The notes: generated by a model from the letters alone, not told the origin. 64,000 nt of DNA from Candidatus Nomurabacteria bacterium (GCA_020631935.1 JACKGP010000003.1:43936-107935); one strand, 5' to 3'. Shown: positions 1-8,506, counted from the stretch's first letter. Numbers and translations are program-made.

Positions 1-414
1 TATCATCTTGGCTGCAGGCTCATTTTTTACTGCCAGAATTACACCGCTAGTATCACGATCTAGCCGATGAATTATACCAGGCCTATTGGAGTCTTTCTGA
101 TAGCTTGTATGTGGACGCACAAACTCGGCAACGGTGAACTCGCTGTCTAAGCCGCCTTTGCTATGGGTTAATATCCCGGCCGGTTTATTTATTACAATAA
201 CATCACTATCTTCGTAGATAATCGGCAGTGTGTCGTTTTCAAAATTTGGAGATTCAGGTATATCTATAGTGACATGGTCATCTTCGTCTAGTTTATACTT
301 TGTTGATTTTATCGTTTCACCATTGACACTTACGTAGCCTGCCAAGATATACTTTTGCCATAATGCCCTTGAGTTTTCGGGCCAGAATTGGGCGCAGTAG
401 GCGTCGAGCCGCAT
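1..414 (-). CDS. RluA/RluD-family rRNA pseudouridine synthase (3' end missing)
   Basis: Converts uridine to pseudouridine in rRNA. The visible 138 residues begin with an S4-type RNA-binding segment (RLDAYCAQFWPENSRALW, then a SVNG turn near residue 31). The catalytic fold follows, with NKPAGILTHSKGG near residue 75 and the family signature HRLDRDTSG near 117-125, which carries the nucleophilic Asp. The ATG lies 4 nt after the trpS stop, so both are probably co-transcribed with trpS first. The gene runs off the window edge, so the C-terminal catalytic half and total length are unknown. The family is secure. Whether the target matches RluD (23S 1911/1915/1917) or another RluA member cannot be decided here. 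Confidence 0.9.
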   Translation of the reverse strand, partial: MRLDAYCAQFWPENSRALWQKYILAGYVSVNGETIKSTKYKLDEDDHVTIDIPESPNFENDTLPIIYEDSDVIVINKPAGILTHSKGGLDSEFTVAEFVRPHTSYQKDSNRPGIIHRLDRDTSGVILAVKNEPAAKMI

Positions 415-418
415 ATCG

Positions 419-1453
419 TCAGACCCTCTGGCGTAGACCAACTGCGCGCTGGACTCTTAAAAGTGTTTCGTTGGCCTGAATGTTCATTGTGGATTCAGAT
501 TTTGCAAGTTTGGATAATATGGAAGTATCATCGACTCCTTCTAGTCTAGTCTGAAAGTCTGTCAGGAAGTTTTTTACTTCATCAGCAACGATAGATTTAA
601 AATCACCGTAGCGCTCCATGTCAGCATACTTGTCGGCGACTGCTTGGACGCTAACACCCTCTAATAGAGCCAGTATTTCTAGCAAATTGCTAATTCCGGG
701 TTGATTCTCGTAGTCAAGATTTACACTCGCCTTGCCATCTGTAGTTGCGCTCATAATTTTCTTAGCGGCAAGCTCTGGGTCGTCCCCAAGGAAAATTACT
801 CCTTTGCCGCTATCGTCAGACTTACTCATTTTTCTGGCTGGATCTACCAAATCCATAATTCGCAAGCCTTGATCCTTGCCAAAAAACTTGTGCTGACTGG
901 CGACAGAATCGGGAACTGTAAACAGTTCATCGAATCGTGAATTCATGCGTCCAGCTATGTCACGAGTAAATTCTAGGTGTTGGGTTTGGTCGTCGCCAAC
1001 TGGCACATATTTAGCGCCATAGAGCAGAATATCGGCTGCCATCAGCACCGGGTAGTCAAACAGACCTACGCTTATCTGACTGTCGCCAAGTTTAGATGAC
1101 TTGTCCTTGTATTGCGTCATTCTGCTCATCTCGCCCATGCCAGTGAAGCTATTTAGTATGACCGTCAATTCGCTATGGGCGGGAATGTAGCTTTGGCGGT
1201 ACAGGTAGACACTCTCGTGATTAATCGGCAGTCCAGCCGTAACAAATAATTTTGCATTGTGCAGTATCTGCTCTTGCAGCTTTGAATGATCGATTGGTGT
1301 GGTGAAGCTATGAAGGTCGGGTATGAACATGTTTATCTGATATTCATCAGCGTGTTTTTTCGCCATGTCGACAATTGGCAATATACCGCCAAAGTAGTTG
1401 CCGATAGTTAGGTCATTGTTGGCTCGGAGGCCAGTTAGAATCACTTGTTTCAT
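419..1453 (-). CDS. trpS: Tryptophanyl-tRNA synthetase
   Basis: Class I aminoacyl-tRNA synthetase that charges tRNA-Trp in the cytoplasm. The 344 residues match the usual bacterial length. The HIGH-equivalent is TIGNYFGG near residue 16, the substrate-binding segment GDDQTQHLE is at 153-161, and the KMSKS loop reads RKMSKSDDS at 207-215. It is the first gene of a two-gene minus-strand unit with the pseudouridine synthase and is divergent from the queuosine-precursor transporter. A TACAAT box sits 7 nt before the ATG with no clear Shine-Dalgarno site, so its mRNA may be leaderless like several others in this window. Confidence 0.96.
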   Translation of the reverse strand: MKQVILTGLRANNDLTIGNYFGGILPIVDMAKKHADEYQINMFIPDLHSFTTPIDHSKLQEQILHNAKLFVTAGLPINHESVYLYRQSYIPAHSELTVILNSFTGMGEMSRMTQYKDKSSKLGDSQISVGLFDYPVLMAADILLYGAKYVPVGDDQTQHLEFTRDIAGRMNSRFDELFTVPDSVASQHKFFGKDQGLRIMDLVDPARKMSKSDDSGKGVIFLGDDPELAAKKIMSATTDGKASVNLDYENQPGISNLLEILALLEGVSVQAVADKYADMERYGDFKSIVADEVKNFLTDFQTRLEGVDDTSILSKLAKSESTMNIQANETLLRVQRAVGLRQRV

Positions 1454-1526
1454 CTATACTATTGTAACTCATCTGGTCAAGTAGCCACATAATGTATGCG
1501 AAATCGTACTAGAGACTGGTTTTTGA

Positions 1527-1532
1527 TATACT
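1527..1532 (+). promoter_or_regulatory. -10 box of yhhQ promoter (leaderless geometry)
   Basis: TATACT with an extended TGA in front lies 6 nt upstream of the yhhQ ATG, so transcription would start at or next to the start codon. No good -35 hexamer is visible at the normal distance. Confidence 0.5.
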
Positions 1533-1538
1533 AAAGAG

Positions 1539-2216
1539 ATGAAATCAAAAAATTTGCGCTATTTCGATGTCGTAATGGTCTACTTTGCCACCATGCTACT
1601 GATATCAAACCTAGCTGCCACGAAGCTGATTGCCTTTGGGCCAATAGTTACCGACGGCGGCGCTATATTATTTCCCCTAATCTATATACTAAACGATGTA
1701 TTGACCGAAGTTTATGGATACAAGTATGCTAGGCGTGCAATCTGGACAGGCTTTGGTGTTATGATACTTGCAATTTTTGCATTTACGGTCGTGCGCTATA
1801 TGCCCGTAGCCTCAGAATATACCGACCAGTCCTCATACGAGGCTATACTAGGGTTCTTTCCAAGGATTGTAGCTGCAAGTTTGATAGCTTACCTCGTTGG
1901 TTCGTTTATTAATTCCTATGTGCTGGTAAAGATGAAAATAAAATACCAAGGAAAGAAACTCTGGGCCAGGCTAATTGGTTCTACTTTTGTAGCCGAATTT
2001 TTCGATACACTTGTATTTGCACTCGTTGCGTTCGGAGGAGTTCTGGGCATGACTGACATGGCAATATTTATACTTGTTGGCTGGCTATTCAAGACAGGGG
2101 TTGAGGTAGTCATGCTGCCAGTTAGCTATAGAATAATCAATGCACTCAAAAGGGTAGAAAAAATAGACGCGAACGATAAAAATACAGATCTTTCACCGCT
2201 TAGGTTTGAAATATAG
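1539..2216 (+). CDS. yhhQ: Queuosine precursor transporter, YhhQ/VUT (DUF165) family
   Basis: Integral membrane importer of queuosine precursors (preQ0/preQ1 or queuine), used for tRNA wobble modification. The 225-residue protein has about six hydrophobic segments. It carries family-typical blocks: LLISNLAATKLIAFG near residue 20, FPLIYILNDVLTEVYGY near 45-61, and a C-terminal AEFFDTLVFALVAF stretch followed by GWLFKTGVEVVMLPV. It is monocistronic and ends at the terminator hairpin shared with the ribosomal operon. No queuosine synthesis genes are in the window, so salvage is an inference from the family. Family assignment is strong; the exact substrate is not shown. Confidence 0.88.
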   Translation: MKSKNLRYFDVVMVYFATMLLISNLAATKLIAFGPIVTDGGAILFPLIYILNDVLTEVYGYKYARRAIWTGFGVMILAIFAFTVVRYMPVASEYTDQSSYEAILGFFPRIVAASLIAYLVGSFINSYVLVKMKIKYQGKKLWARLIGSTFVAEFFDTLVFALVAFGGVLGMTDMAIFILVGWLFKTGVEVVMLPVSYRIINALKRVEKIDANDKNTDLSPLRFEI

Positions 2217-2233
2217 TGTTATTACAAAAAATA

Positions 2234-2250
2234 CTGCTCATGGCGAGCAG
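2234..2250 (-). terminator. Terminator of the rpsI end of the ribosomal operon
   Basis: CTGCTC and GAGCAG form a 6-bp stem with a 5-nt loop. On the minus strand it is followed by TATTTTTTG, a fair U-tract. It also lies just after the convergent yhhQ gene and may serve both. Confidence 0.6.
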
Positions 2251-2276
2251 CATTTTCAGAATACGTCCTATCTTGC

Positions 2277-2675
2277 TTATCGCTTTGAGAACTGTTCTTT
2301 CTTTCGGGCGCTTCGTAGACCGTACTTCTTTCGTTCTTTTTCGCGTGGATCGCGCTTTAGGAACTCAGCCTTCTTTAGGGTTGGGCGCAAGTCTGCATGC
2401 TCTGTGGTAAGTGCCTTCGCAATACCAAGCTTAATAGCGTCAACCTGCCCCGATATACCGCCGCCAGACACCATGACGGTGATGTCGTAGCTGTCTTGTT
2501 TTTGAACAAGTGCTAGTGGGTCGGTGATTTCGGCTAGAAGTGTCTTGTTGCCGTCTAGGTATTCCTCGGCGGTTTTTCCGTTGATGGTTACTGCACCCTT
2601 ACCTTTGTATAAACGTACACGTGCAGTAGCCTCTTTGCGTCGACCAAGTCCGTAGGTATATTTCTTATCAGCCAT
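2277..2675 (-). CDS. rpsI: 30S ribosomal protein S9 (uS9)
   Basis: Small-subunit protein whose C-terminal tail reaches the P-site tRNA. The 132 residues carry the family opening YTYGLGRRKEATARVRLYKG and end in the usual basic tail (GLRSARKKEQFSKR) with the terminal Lys-Arg. The start overlaps the rplM stop by one base, so translation is coupled. The rplM-rpsI pair is here fused to the end of the alpha operon, directly after rplQ, instead of standing alone. Confidence 0.97.
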   Translation of the reverse strand: MADKKYTYGLGRRKEATARVRLYKGKGAVTINGKTAEEYLDGNKTLLAEITDPLALVQKQDSYDITVMVSGGGISGQVDAIKLGIAKALTTEHADLRPTLKKAEFLKRDPREKERKKYGLRSARKKEQFSKR

Positions 2676-3106
2676 TACTTAATCTCCACTTTCTCAGGCT
2701 TCTGTGCAGCATGTTCATGCTCTGGGCCTGCATAAATCTTTAGGCGCTTCATACGCTCACTAGCTAGCTTGTTTTTAGGTAGCATACCCTTAACAGCTGC
2801 TTCGATAATGCGCTCTGGTGCTTTTTCGCGCACCTCTTCGAGCCTAGCGTCCTTGATGCCGCCAGGAAAGCCACTGTGTCGGTAATAAATCTTCTTTAAG
2901 TCTTTATTTCCCGTAACAGGCACCTTCTCGGCGTTTACAACGATAACGTAGTCGCCACCATCTACATGCGGTGTGTAGGTAGGCTTATATTTACCTATTA
3001 GATACTTAGCAATTTCAGTTGATAGACGACCAAGGTTTGCCTGACTAGCATCTATAACTAGCCATCGACGCGAAACATCAGCTGGCTTTTGTGAAAATGT
3101 CTTCAT
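2675..3106 (-). CDS. rplM: 50S ribosomal protein L13 (uL13)
   Basis: Early-assembly large-subunit protein. It has 143 residues, the normal length. Family blocks include RRWLVIDASQANLGRLST near residue 14, YTPHVDGGDYVIVVNAEKV near 44-62, and the C-terminal region with MLPKNKLASERMKRLKIYAG. The ATG directly abuts the rplQ stop. The C-terminus ends in a short charged tail (QKPEKVEIK). Confidence 0.97.
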   Translation of the reverse strand: MKTFSQKPADVSRRWLVIDASQANLGRLSTEIAKYLIGKYKPTYTPHVDGGDYVIVVNAEKVPVTGNKDLKKIYYRHSGFPGGIKDARLEEVREKAPERIIEAAVKGMLPKNKLASERMKRLKIYAGPEHEHAAQKPEKVEIK

Positions 3107-3505
3107 CTATTTCGCTCCTTTCTTGTCGGCTTTTTCAACTGGCTTAATCTCATCAACGAAACTTATCTGTGCCATCTGTGCGCCATCGCCAACGCGAACT
3201 CGTGTGCGCTTTACTCGCACATGACCACTGGTTCGGCCAGTTAGTTGAGGTGCGATTACGTCAACTAGCTTGTTGGCAGCTTCTTGAGTGCTTAGCTTTG
3301 ATATTACAGCTCTACGACCAGCTAGGTCACCTTGCTTTGCTTTGGTGATTAGTTTTTCAATGTAGCGTAGAGTTTCCTTAGCCTTTGGTAGAGTGGTCTC
3401 GATAGACTCGTGTATTACCAGGCTAGTTGCGAGGCCCTTTAGGAGAGCACGACGCTGATCGCGCTCGCGGCCAAGCTTCCTTCCTTTATATCCGTGTCGA
3501 TGCAT
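3107..3505 (-). CDS. rplQ: 50S ribosomal protein L17 (bL17)
   Basis: Large-subunit protein near the exit tunnel. It has the classical opening MHRHGYKGRKLGRERDQRRA and the ALLKGLATSLVIHESIETT block. The core is followed by a charged tail rich in Lys and Asp, giving 132 residues. It lies 3 bp after rpoA, the conserved alpha-operon order. Confidence 0.97.
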   Translation of the reverse strand: MHRHGYKGRKLGRERDQRRALLKGLATSLVIHESIETTLPKAKETLRYIEKLITKAKQGDLAGRRAVISKLSTQEAANKLVDVIAPQLTGRTSGHVRVKRTRVRVGDGAQMAQISFVDEIKPVEKADKKGAK

Positions 3506-3508
3506 AGT

Positions 3509-4432
3509 CTAAAGCTCCAACTCCGCTAATTTGTCACGCACTTCTTCTAGCGCCTTCGAGCCGAAGCCCTTAAGCTCTTTTAGGTCTTGTTCGCTCAGGC
3601 TAACAAGGTCGTGTACGCTGCGAATATCGTTATTGATTAGTGAATTTGCAGTACGGGCTGACAGATTTAAGTCTTCGATTGGCGTGTTCATCTGGCTCTG
3701 CTCTTCTACTTGCTCTTGGCCTAGTGCCTCGGCAGCTTCTACAACTGTAGATCCAGCAAGAGCGGTGTATTGGTTTACCAAGATAGCGGCCGCTTCTTCG
3801 AAAGTTTCACGAGGTGACATAGCACCATCTGTTTCAACAGTTAGAAGTAGCTGGTCTAGGTTTGTCTCTTGGCCAACACGAGTTGCGTTTACTTTGTACC
3901 GTACGCGCAAAACCGGTGAAAAGATTGCATCTAGTGCGATCATATCGCTGTGTAGGCGCTTGGCGCTTGAGTCTTCAATAGTGCGATAGCCGCGACCAGA
4001 CTCAACCACTAGGTCAGCTACGAAGCTAGCCTTTGGATCGTCGATGGTTGCAATTACCTGGTCTGGGTTAACAATTTCAACATCAGCGGTTGTCTTGATG
4101 TCGGCTGCAGTTACCGTACCGGCACCTTTCTTCTCTAGGCGAAGCTCAACTGGTTCGTCAGTGTGAACACGAACACGGACATTCTTTAGGTTTAGCATGA
4201 TGTCTACGACATCTTCCTTTACGCCTTCAATAGTTGTGTATTCATGAGTTGCGCCTTCGACGCGGAATGCAACTATGGCACCACCACGAATACTAGATAG
4301 AAGAACGCGTCGCAGGCTGTTGCCTAGAGTGTTTCCGTATCCAGCGTGAAGCGGCTCGATAACAAATGTAGCTTTTGTCTTGCTTTCCTCGTCGATACCA
4401 GCTAGCGCAGGGTTGTGAATTGCTTTGGTCAT
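3509..4432 (-). CDS. rpoA: RNA polymerase alpha subunit
   Basis: Assembly scaffold of RNA polymerase. The N-terminal domain carries the dimerisation block GYGNTLGNSLRRVLLSSIRG near residues 32-51 and ends around residue 230. A flexible Glu/Gln-rich linker leads to the C-terminal domain, which has the helix-hairpin-helix LKGFGSKALEEVRDKLAEL used for UP-element and activator contacts. The 307 residues are slightly short for the family. The order is S13-S11-S4-alpha-L17, as in most bacteria, and the beta/beta' genes lie about 29 kb away. Confidence 0.98.
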   Translation of the reverse strand: MTKAIHNPALAGIDEESKTKATFVIEPLHAGYGNTLGNSLRRVLLSSIRGGAIVAFRVEGATHEYTTIEGVKEDVVDIMLNLKNVRVRVHTDEPVELRLEKKGAGTVTAADIKTTADVEIVNPDQVIATIDDPKASFVADLVVESGRGYRTIEDSSAKRLHSDMIALDAIFSPVLRVRYKVNATRVGQETNLDQLLLTVETDGAMSPRETFEEAAAILVNQYTALAGSTVVEAAEALGQEQVEEQSQMNTPIEDLNLSARTANSLINNDIRSVHDLVSLSEQDLKELKGFGSKALEEVRDKLAELEL

Positions 4433-4450
4433 TTGTATAGTCTCCTTACC

Positions 4451-5068
4451 TTAGCGTGAGTAGTACTCAACGATTAGCTGTTCATTAATCTCTGGCTCTG
4501 CTTCGTCACGAGTTGGCAAGCCAGTTATTTCAATCTTCAGTTTCTTTACGTCACTCTTTAGCCAGCTCTTTGGCTCCTGTGTGGTATTACCGACGACTTC
4601 GTCGATAGCGCTAAAGTAGCCAGACTTGCGGCTCTTTTCGCGAACTACGATTACGTCACCACTCTTAACTCGAATTGATGGAATGTCCACACGGCGTCCG
4701 TTTAGCTCAAAATGACCATGACTAACTAGTTGGCGTGCTGCACGGCGACTAGTGGCAAATCCTGCTCGGTAAACGGCATTGTCTAGGCGCTGCTCTAGAA
4801 GCTGCAGTAGGTTCTCACCAGTTAGACCGGGCCTGCGAGTAGCTTCTTTCATCAAGCGCGCAAACTGCTTTTCAAGCAAGCCGTAAAGACGACGTACTTT
4901 TTGCTTTTCGCGAAGCTGTGTCTGATAAAGACTTGGCTTGTTGCGGCGTCCATGGGCGTGTTCGCCTGGGATACCAGATTTCTTGACCATTATCTTGTGA
5001 GCTTTCGGGTGAAGTGCATAGCCTTCACGACGACTCTGCTTCACAATAGGACTACGATCTCGTGCCAT
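4451..5068 (-). CDS. rpsD: 30S ribosomal protein S4 (uS4), cysteine-free form
   Basis: Primary 16S rRNA binder that nucleates the 30S body. The S4 RNA-binding domain is clear: RLDNAVYRAGFATSRRAARQ near residues 91-110, then VSHGHFELNGRRVDIPS. The N-terminal region, where zinc-binding S4 proteins carry four cysteines, has none (MARDRSPIVKQSRREGYAL). At 205 residues it is full length. It sits between rpsK and rpoA. Confidence 0.97.
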   Translation of the reverse strand: MARDRSPIVKQSRREGYALHPKAHKIMVKKSGIPGEHAHGRRNKPSLYQTQLREKQKVRRLYGLLEKQFARLMKEATRRPGLTGENLLQLLEQRLDNAVYRAGFATSRRAARQLVSHGHFELNGRRVDIPSIRVKSGDVIVVREKSRKSGYFSAIDEVVGNTTQEPKSWLKSDVKKLKIEITGLPTRDEAEPEINEQLIVEYYSR

Positions 5069-5071
5069 ATA

Positions 5072-5485
5072 CTAGACCCTCCGTACCTTTCGTGGACGGG
5101 TTCCGCCATGCGGTACTCCTGTAACGTCCTTAATACTGTCAACTTGCATATCAAATCCTGACACTGCGCGGATTGCTGAATCTCGGCCTAAGCCCACGCC
5201 TTTTACGAAAACATCGACTGTCTTCATGCCGTGTAGAGTCTTTGCCATTTCAGCGGCTTTTTCAGCAGCTACCTGAGCTGCATATGCTGTACCTTTTTTG
5301 CTTCCACGAAAACCGCAAGCGCCGGCGCTTGAAGCGCACAATACGGCACCTTTTTTGTCGGTAAAAGTAACAATCGTGTTATTGAAGCTAGCCTGAATGT
5401 GCATCTGTCCAGAGGGAACAGAGCGACGTTGTTTTTTACGACTAACGCTAGGCTTTTTAACTTCTGTAGTAGTTGGTTCTGCCAT
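5072..5485 (-). CDS. rpsK: 30S ribosomal protein S11 (uS11)
   Basis: Platform protein contacting the mRNA near the E site. It has 137 residues with the family core HIQASFNNTIVTFTDKKGAV near residue 29, GFRGSKKGTAYAAQ, and the C-terminal signature DVTGVPHGGTRPRKVRRV. The short N-terminal extension is basic. It lies 4 bp upstream of rpsD. Confidence 0.97.
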   Translation of the reverse strand: MAEPTTTEVKKPSVSRKKQRRSVPSGQMHIQASFNNTIVTFTDKKGAVLCASSAGACGFRGSKKGTAYAAQVAAEKAAEMAKTLHGMKTVDVFVKGVGLGRDSAIRAVSGFDMQVDSIKDVTGVPHGGTRPRKVRRV

Positions 5486-5503
5486 AATCTATCTGCTCCT
5501 TTC

Positions 5504-5890
5504 CTAGGTTTTAGTTGCTGCTTTAGGTTGTGCGCCACCGACGGCTACGGCGCGACCCTTGCGAGTTCGTGCATTCGTACGAGTCCGTTGACCTTTAGTC
5601 GGTAGTCCAGCCTTGTGGCGCATACCACGGTAGGCCTGAATGTCTTTTAGACGCTTGATATTATTTGTTACGAGACGTTGGAGATCACCTTCGGTCGTAT
5701 AATCGCGATCGATTATTTCCCGAAGTTTCTGTTCTTCAGCCTCGGTGAGATCTTTCACCCGAGTGGTCGGCTCAATTTTAGCCGCCGCAAGGATGTCTCG
5801 TGAGTGCTTTTTGCCAATACCGTAAATATAGGTAAGAGCGATATGCACTTGTTTTTCAGAAGGTATTACTACCCCAGAAATTCGAGCCAT
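5504..5890 (-). CDS. rpsM: 30S ribosomal protein S13 (uS13)
   Basis: Head protein that bridges the subunits and contacts P-site tRNA. It opens with MARISGVVIPSEKQVHIALT and has the IYGIGKKHSRDIL helix-hairpin-helix near residue 23. The C-terminal RGMRHKAGLPTKGQRTRTNA block is followed by a basic tail. It has 128 residues. It follows rpmJ by 2 bp and precedes rpsK in the alpha operon. Confidence 0.97.
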   Translation of the reverse strand: MARISGVVIPSEKQVHIALTYIYGIGKKHSRDILAAAKIEPTTRVKDLTEAEEQKLREIIDRDYTTEGDLQRLVTNNIKRLKDIQAYRGMRHKAGLPTKGQRTRTNARTRKGRAVAVGGAQPKAATKT

Positions 5891-5892
5891 GC

Positions 5893-6009
5893 TTAACCCT
5901 GCCTTTGCTTATTCTTAGGTTTTTTCTTATTGATGACGCGCAGGCGACCTTTTCGGCGCACTAGCTGGTCATCGGGACTGATTTTTTTCACGCTCGCACG
6001 AACTTTCAT
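5893..6009 (-). CDS. rpmJ: 50S ribosomal protein L36 (bL36), zinc-less form
   Basis: Small basic protein of the 50S subunit. The 38-codon frame reads MKVRASVKKISPDDQLV and ends in NKKKPKNKQRQG, which aligns over its whole length with classical L36. The three Cys and one His that hold zinc in the common form are replaced (ISPDDQ for MCDKCR, NKKK for CSNP), so this is a C-minus paralogue. It is the only L36 in the cluster. It lies between infA and rpsM, the standard position. Confidence 0.95.
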   Translation of the reverse strand: MKVRASVKKISPDDQLVRRKGRLRVINKKKPKNKQRQG

Positions 6010-6075
6010 GAGCTACTAAAAAATCCTTTCCTCGAGGGCCTATGCCTCGGTTAAATTAATATTTTACACCATACT

Positions 6076-6312
6076 TTACGTACGGCGTTCGTCTCGCATT
6101 CGGAAGCTAATACGACCCTTCGTAAGGTCATACGGAGTCATCTCCACTTCGACGCGATCACCGGGCACAAGTCGGATATAGTGCTTTCGCATTTTTCCTG
6201 AAATGTGCGCGATAATACTATGGCCATTTTCGAGCTCAACCTTGAATTGGGTATTAGGCAGTGCTTCCACTACCTTTCCGACCATCTTGATAACCTCTTT
6301 TTGACTAGCCAT
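6076..6312 (-). CDS. infA: Translation initiation factor IF-1
   Basis: Binds the ribosomal A site during initiation. The OB-fold shows VVEALPNTQFKVELENG, AHISGKMRKHYIRLVPGDRV, and TPYDLTKGRISFRM, all typical. The chosen start MASQKEVIKM gives the usual length (78 residues) and lies 14 nt after a strong -10 box. The frame extends upstream through a TTG codon next to that box, which cannot be the start. A later ATG (MVGKV) has GAGGTT in front but would trim the conserved N-terminus. It has its own promoter after the secY-sortase unit. Confidence 0.95.
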   Translation of the reverse strand: MASQKEVIKMVGKVVEALPNTQFKVELENGHSIIAHISGKMRKHYIRLVPGDRVEVEMTPYDLTKGRISFRMRDERRT

Positions 6313-6326
6313 AAATACAGTAGTCA

Positions 6327-6355
6327 ATTATACACCAGTTGACACAACCTGGCAA
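6327..6355 (-). promoter_or_regulatory. infA / alpha-operon promoter
   Basis: TTGCCA, a 17-bp spacer and a perfect TATAAT, read on the minus strand. The predicted transcript starts about 7 nt before the infA ATG. It lies just downstream of the sortase stop codon, so infA-rpmJ-rpsM and onward can be transcribed independently of secY. Confidence 0.8.
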
Positions 6356-6368
6356 GAGGTCGGTGCGA

Positions 6369-7049
6369 TTATTTTGCTACAGCCCGCAGCATGATGCGTC
6401 GATCGAACTGTTGGTAGCGAGGAACCCATTTACCGTCACAGGTAATTAGACTTAATCCCTCTTTATCCTCTTCTGCTGATTTCATCATTTTTTGCATACC
6501 TGTCTTGTTGGCTTCCTCGAGAGACATGCTTTCGTTTTCGACTACAGTGTAGGTTATTTTTTTGCCGTCACCTCTCTCTACAATAATTTCATCACCTTTA
6601 GTCAGTTTGTTTAATCCGCTAAACACTCCGTTTCGCGTAACACCGCCATTGTGGGCATCTATTAGGACCGCACCAGAGCCGCTGCCTGGAAGCGCACTGT
6701 CTTTATACCAGACGGCGTCTGATATGTTAGCCGGAGCCCCTAGTTGACCGTTCTTCTCAACACCAGTGGGAAATATGCGAGTCTCCTCGACTCCTAGCTT
6801 TGGAATGCTTATGTAGCGTGGATTGCTTGCAGGGACCTTGTGTTCATCGACCTGCTTTTTTGTAACGGGTTTCTCGTCAACATTCGGATCCGCCTGCGCC
6901 TGGGCTATTGGTACAGGAAGCTCATCGCCAAAGAAGTACCAGCGATACCCCAGCCAAGCACTGCTTGCTATGATTGCGATAGATATTATCCAAAAGCCAA
7001 TTTCTCTAAGACTAAAGAATTTAGACTTATTTATGTTCAACCCACTCAT
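6369..7049 (-). CDS. Sortase (class E/F-like), membrane anchored
   Basis: Transpeptidase that would attach sorted proteins to the cell surface. A basic N-terminus and one membrane segment (residues about 17-39) anchor the protein, a linker runs to about 75, then the sortase barrel follows. The triad residues are visible: His133 in DAHNGG, Cys204 in LITCDG, and Arg217 or 218 in FDRRIML. At 226 residues the length is typical. It starts 19 bp after secY, in the position where adk and map usually stand, and ends just before the infA promoter. Class assignment between E and F is uncertain. No LPXTG substrate was recognised in the window. Confidence 0.88.
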   Translation of the reverse strand: MSGLNINKSKFFSLREIGFWIISIAIIASSAWLGYRWYFFGDELPVPIAQAQADPNVDEKPVTKKQVDEHKVPASNPRYISIPKLGVEETRIFPTGVEKNGQLGAPANISDAVWYKDSALPGSGSGAVLIDAHNGGVTRNGVFSGLNKLTKGDEIIVERGDGKKITYTVVENESMSLEEANKTGMQKMMKSAEEDKEGLSLITCDGKWVPRYQQFDRRIMLRAVAK

Positions 7050-7068
7050 CTATTTTCCCTACTCCTTT

Positions 7069-8484
7069 TTATTTATAGTCGTCGTATGTAACCATCAGCG
7101 CGCGCGAGTCAATCTGACGTAGCGCTTCTAGGGCCACAGCAACCACAATCAGCACACCAGTTCCACCAATTGCTAACTGAGCATTTTGGTAGCCTGTTAG
7201 GTTAAATATTATATACTCTGCGATAAAAGGCATCACGGCTATTATACCCAGTGTTGTCGAGCCGAAGAGAATTAGTCTGTTCATAGTTGTCTTTAGGTAT
7301 TTTTCGGTTTGCTTGCCTGGTCTAACACCTTCAATGAATCCACCTTGCTTTTGTAGGTTTTCAGCAATTTCACTACTATTAAACACAATTCCGGTATAGA
7401 AGTATGTAAACGCTATAACCAGCACAAAGTAGGCGGCTGGATATATGAATGCCTGCCAGGTAGCGCCAGTAAACTCACCAGGGTTTGGAGTTTGGAACCA
7501 CGTAATTAACGAATCTGCTACGCCAGTAAAGTCTGGATTACCGGTAGCTTTCAGAACCTGGCCAATAAATGCCGGGAGACTTAAGAATGCAACCGCAAAA
7601 ATAACCGGTATGACGTTTGCTGCAATCAACTTCATAGGCAAAATGCTTTTTACGCCGCCATAGCTTGAGTTGCCGTGCACCCTTTTTGCGTAATTGATTG
7701 TTACTACGCGTTGAGCTTCGTTTATTTTCACTAGCAGGTATAGTATGGCCAGTGACGCCAGGCCAAGGACAAGGAATACCCAGAATGCGACAGGGTTAAG
7801 AGGCAGGGTAAACCAGCCGAATACGCTCATAGCTCCAGCTGAAACATCTGTAATATTGGTAATGAAGAATTGAGCAAAGCTTGGTATCTGACTAATAATA
7901 CCGGCAAAAATAAGTAGGCTTAGTCCGTTGCCTACACCCTGTTCTGTCATAATTTCACCCATCCACATGAGTAAGACCGCACCAACGGTCATCGCCGTAA
8001 CCGCAACGATCCATTCGGTCATACCGATCTCGAGCGAGCCCGTGACACCACCTGCCACCTGTGGTGACTGGATAAGTATGTATATAAATGCTATAGACTG
8101 AACAACAGCCAGGGGTACGCTCATTATTCGCGTCCATTGCTGAATTTTGCGACGACCACTCTCTCCGTCTTTGTGCATTTCCTCGAATTTCGGAATTGCT
8201 TTAGTCAAGAGCTGCGTGATGATGCTGGCGGTAATAAACGGACTCAACCCGACCAGTACTATAGATAGCTGAGCTAATGCACCACCAGACAAAAGATTCA
8301 AGAATCCGCCAAAGTCTGACGAGCTGATAACACTGTTTATCACCTCTTTTAGCTGAGTTGGCTCTGCCAAGGGTACGGGAATGTGCGCAAGAAAGCGATA
8401 CACGACCACTAATCCTAACACAACTAATAGGCGTCTTCGCATATCAGCGTTCTTAAATGATCGCGCAACAACTTTCCAGTTCAT
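7069..8484 (-). CDS. secY: Preprotein translocase subunit SecY
   Basis: Channel subunit of the SecYEG translocon with ten membrane segments, 471 residues, slightly long. Family landmarks: RRRLLVVLGLVVVYRFLAHIP at the start, the plug region GGALAQLSIVLVGLSPFITAS, MTEQGVGNGLSLLIFAGI before TM5, and PGKQTEKYLKTTMNRL in the C5 loop. It has its own promoter and hairpin leader after rplO, and the sortase follows it instead of adk. Linking a sortase to the translocon gene fits a role in exporting sorted surface proteins, but this is inference. Confidence 0.97.
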   Translation of the reverse strand: MNWKVVARSFKNADMRRRLLVVLGLVVVYRFLAHIPVPLAEPTQLKEVINSVISSSDFGGFLNLLSGGALAQLSIVLVGLSPFITASIITQLLTKAIPKFEEMHKDGESGRRKIQQWTRIMSVPLAVVQSIAFIYILIQSPQVAGGVTGSLEIGMTEWIVAVTAMTVGAVLLMWMGEIMTEQGVGNGLSLLIFAGIISQIPSFAQFFITNITDVSAGAMSVFGWFTLPLNPVAFWVFLVLGLASLAILYLLVKINEAQRVVTINYAKRVHGNSSYGGVKSILPMKLIAANVIPVIFAVAFLSLPAFIGQVLKATGNPDFTGVADSLITWFQTPNPGEFTGATWQAFIYPAAYFVLVIAFTYFYTGIVFNSSEIAENLQKQGGFIEGVRPGKQTEKYLKTTMNRLILFGSTTLGIIAVMPFIAEYIIFNLTGYQNAQLAIGGTGVLIVVAVALEALRQIDSRALMVTYDDYK

Positions 8485-8506
8485 TCAAATCCCTCACTTT
8501 TGGTAT

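Noticed and set aside
6313..6327. Longer infA start (TTG, five codons upstream)
   Set aside because: It lies directly beside the TATAAT box and so precedes the transcription start.
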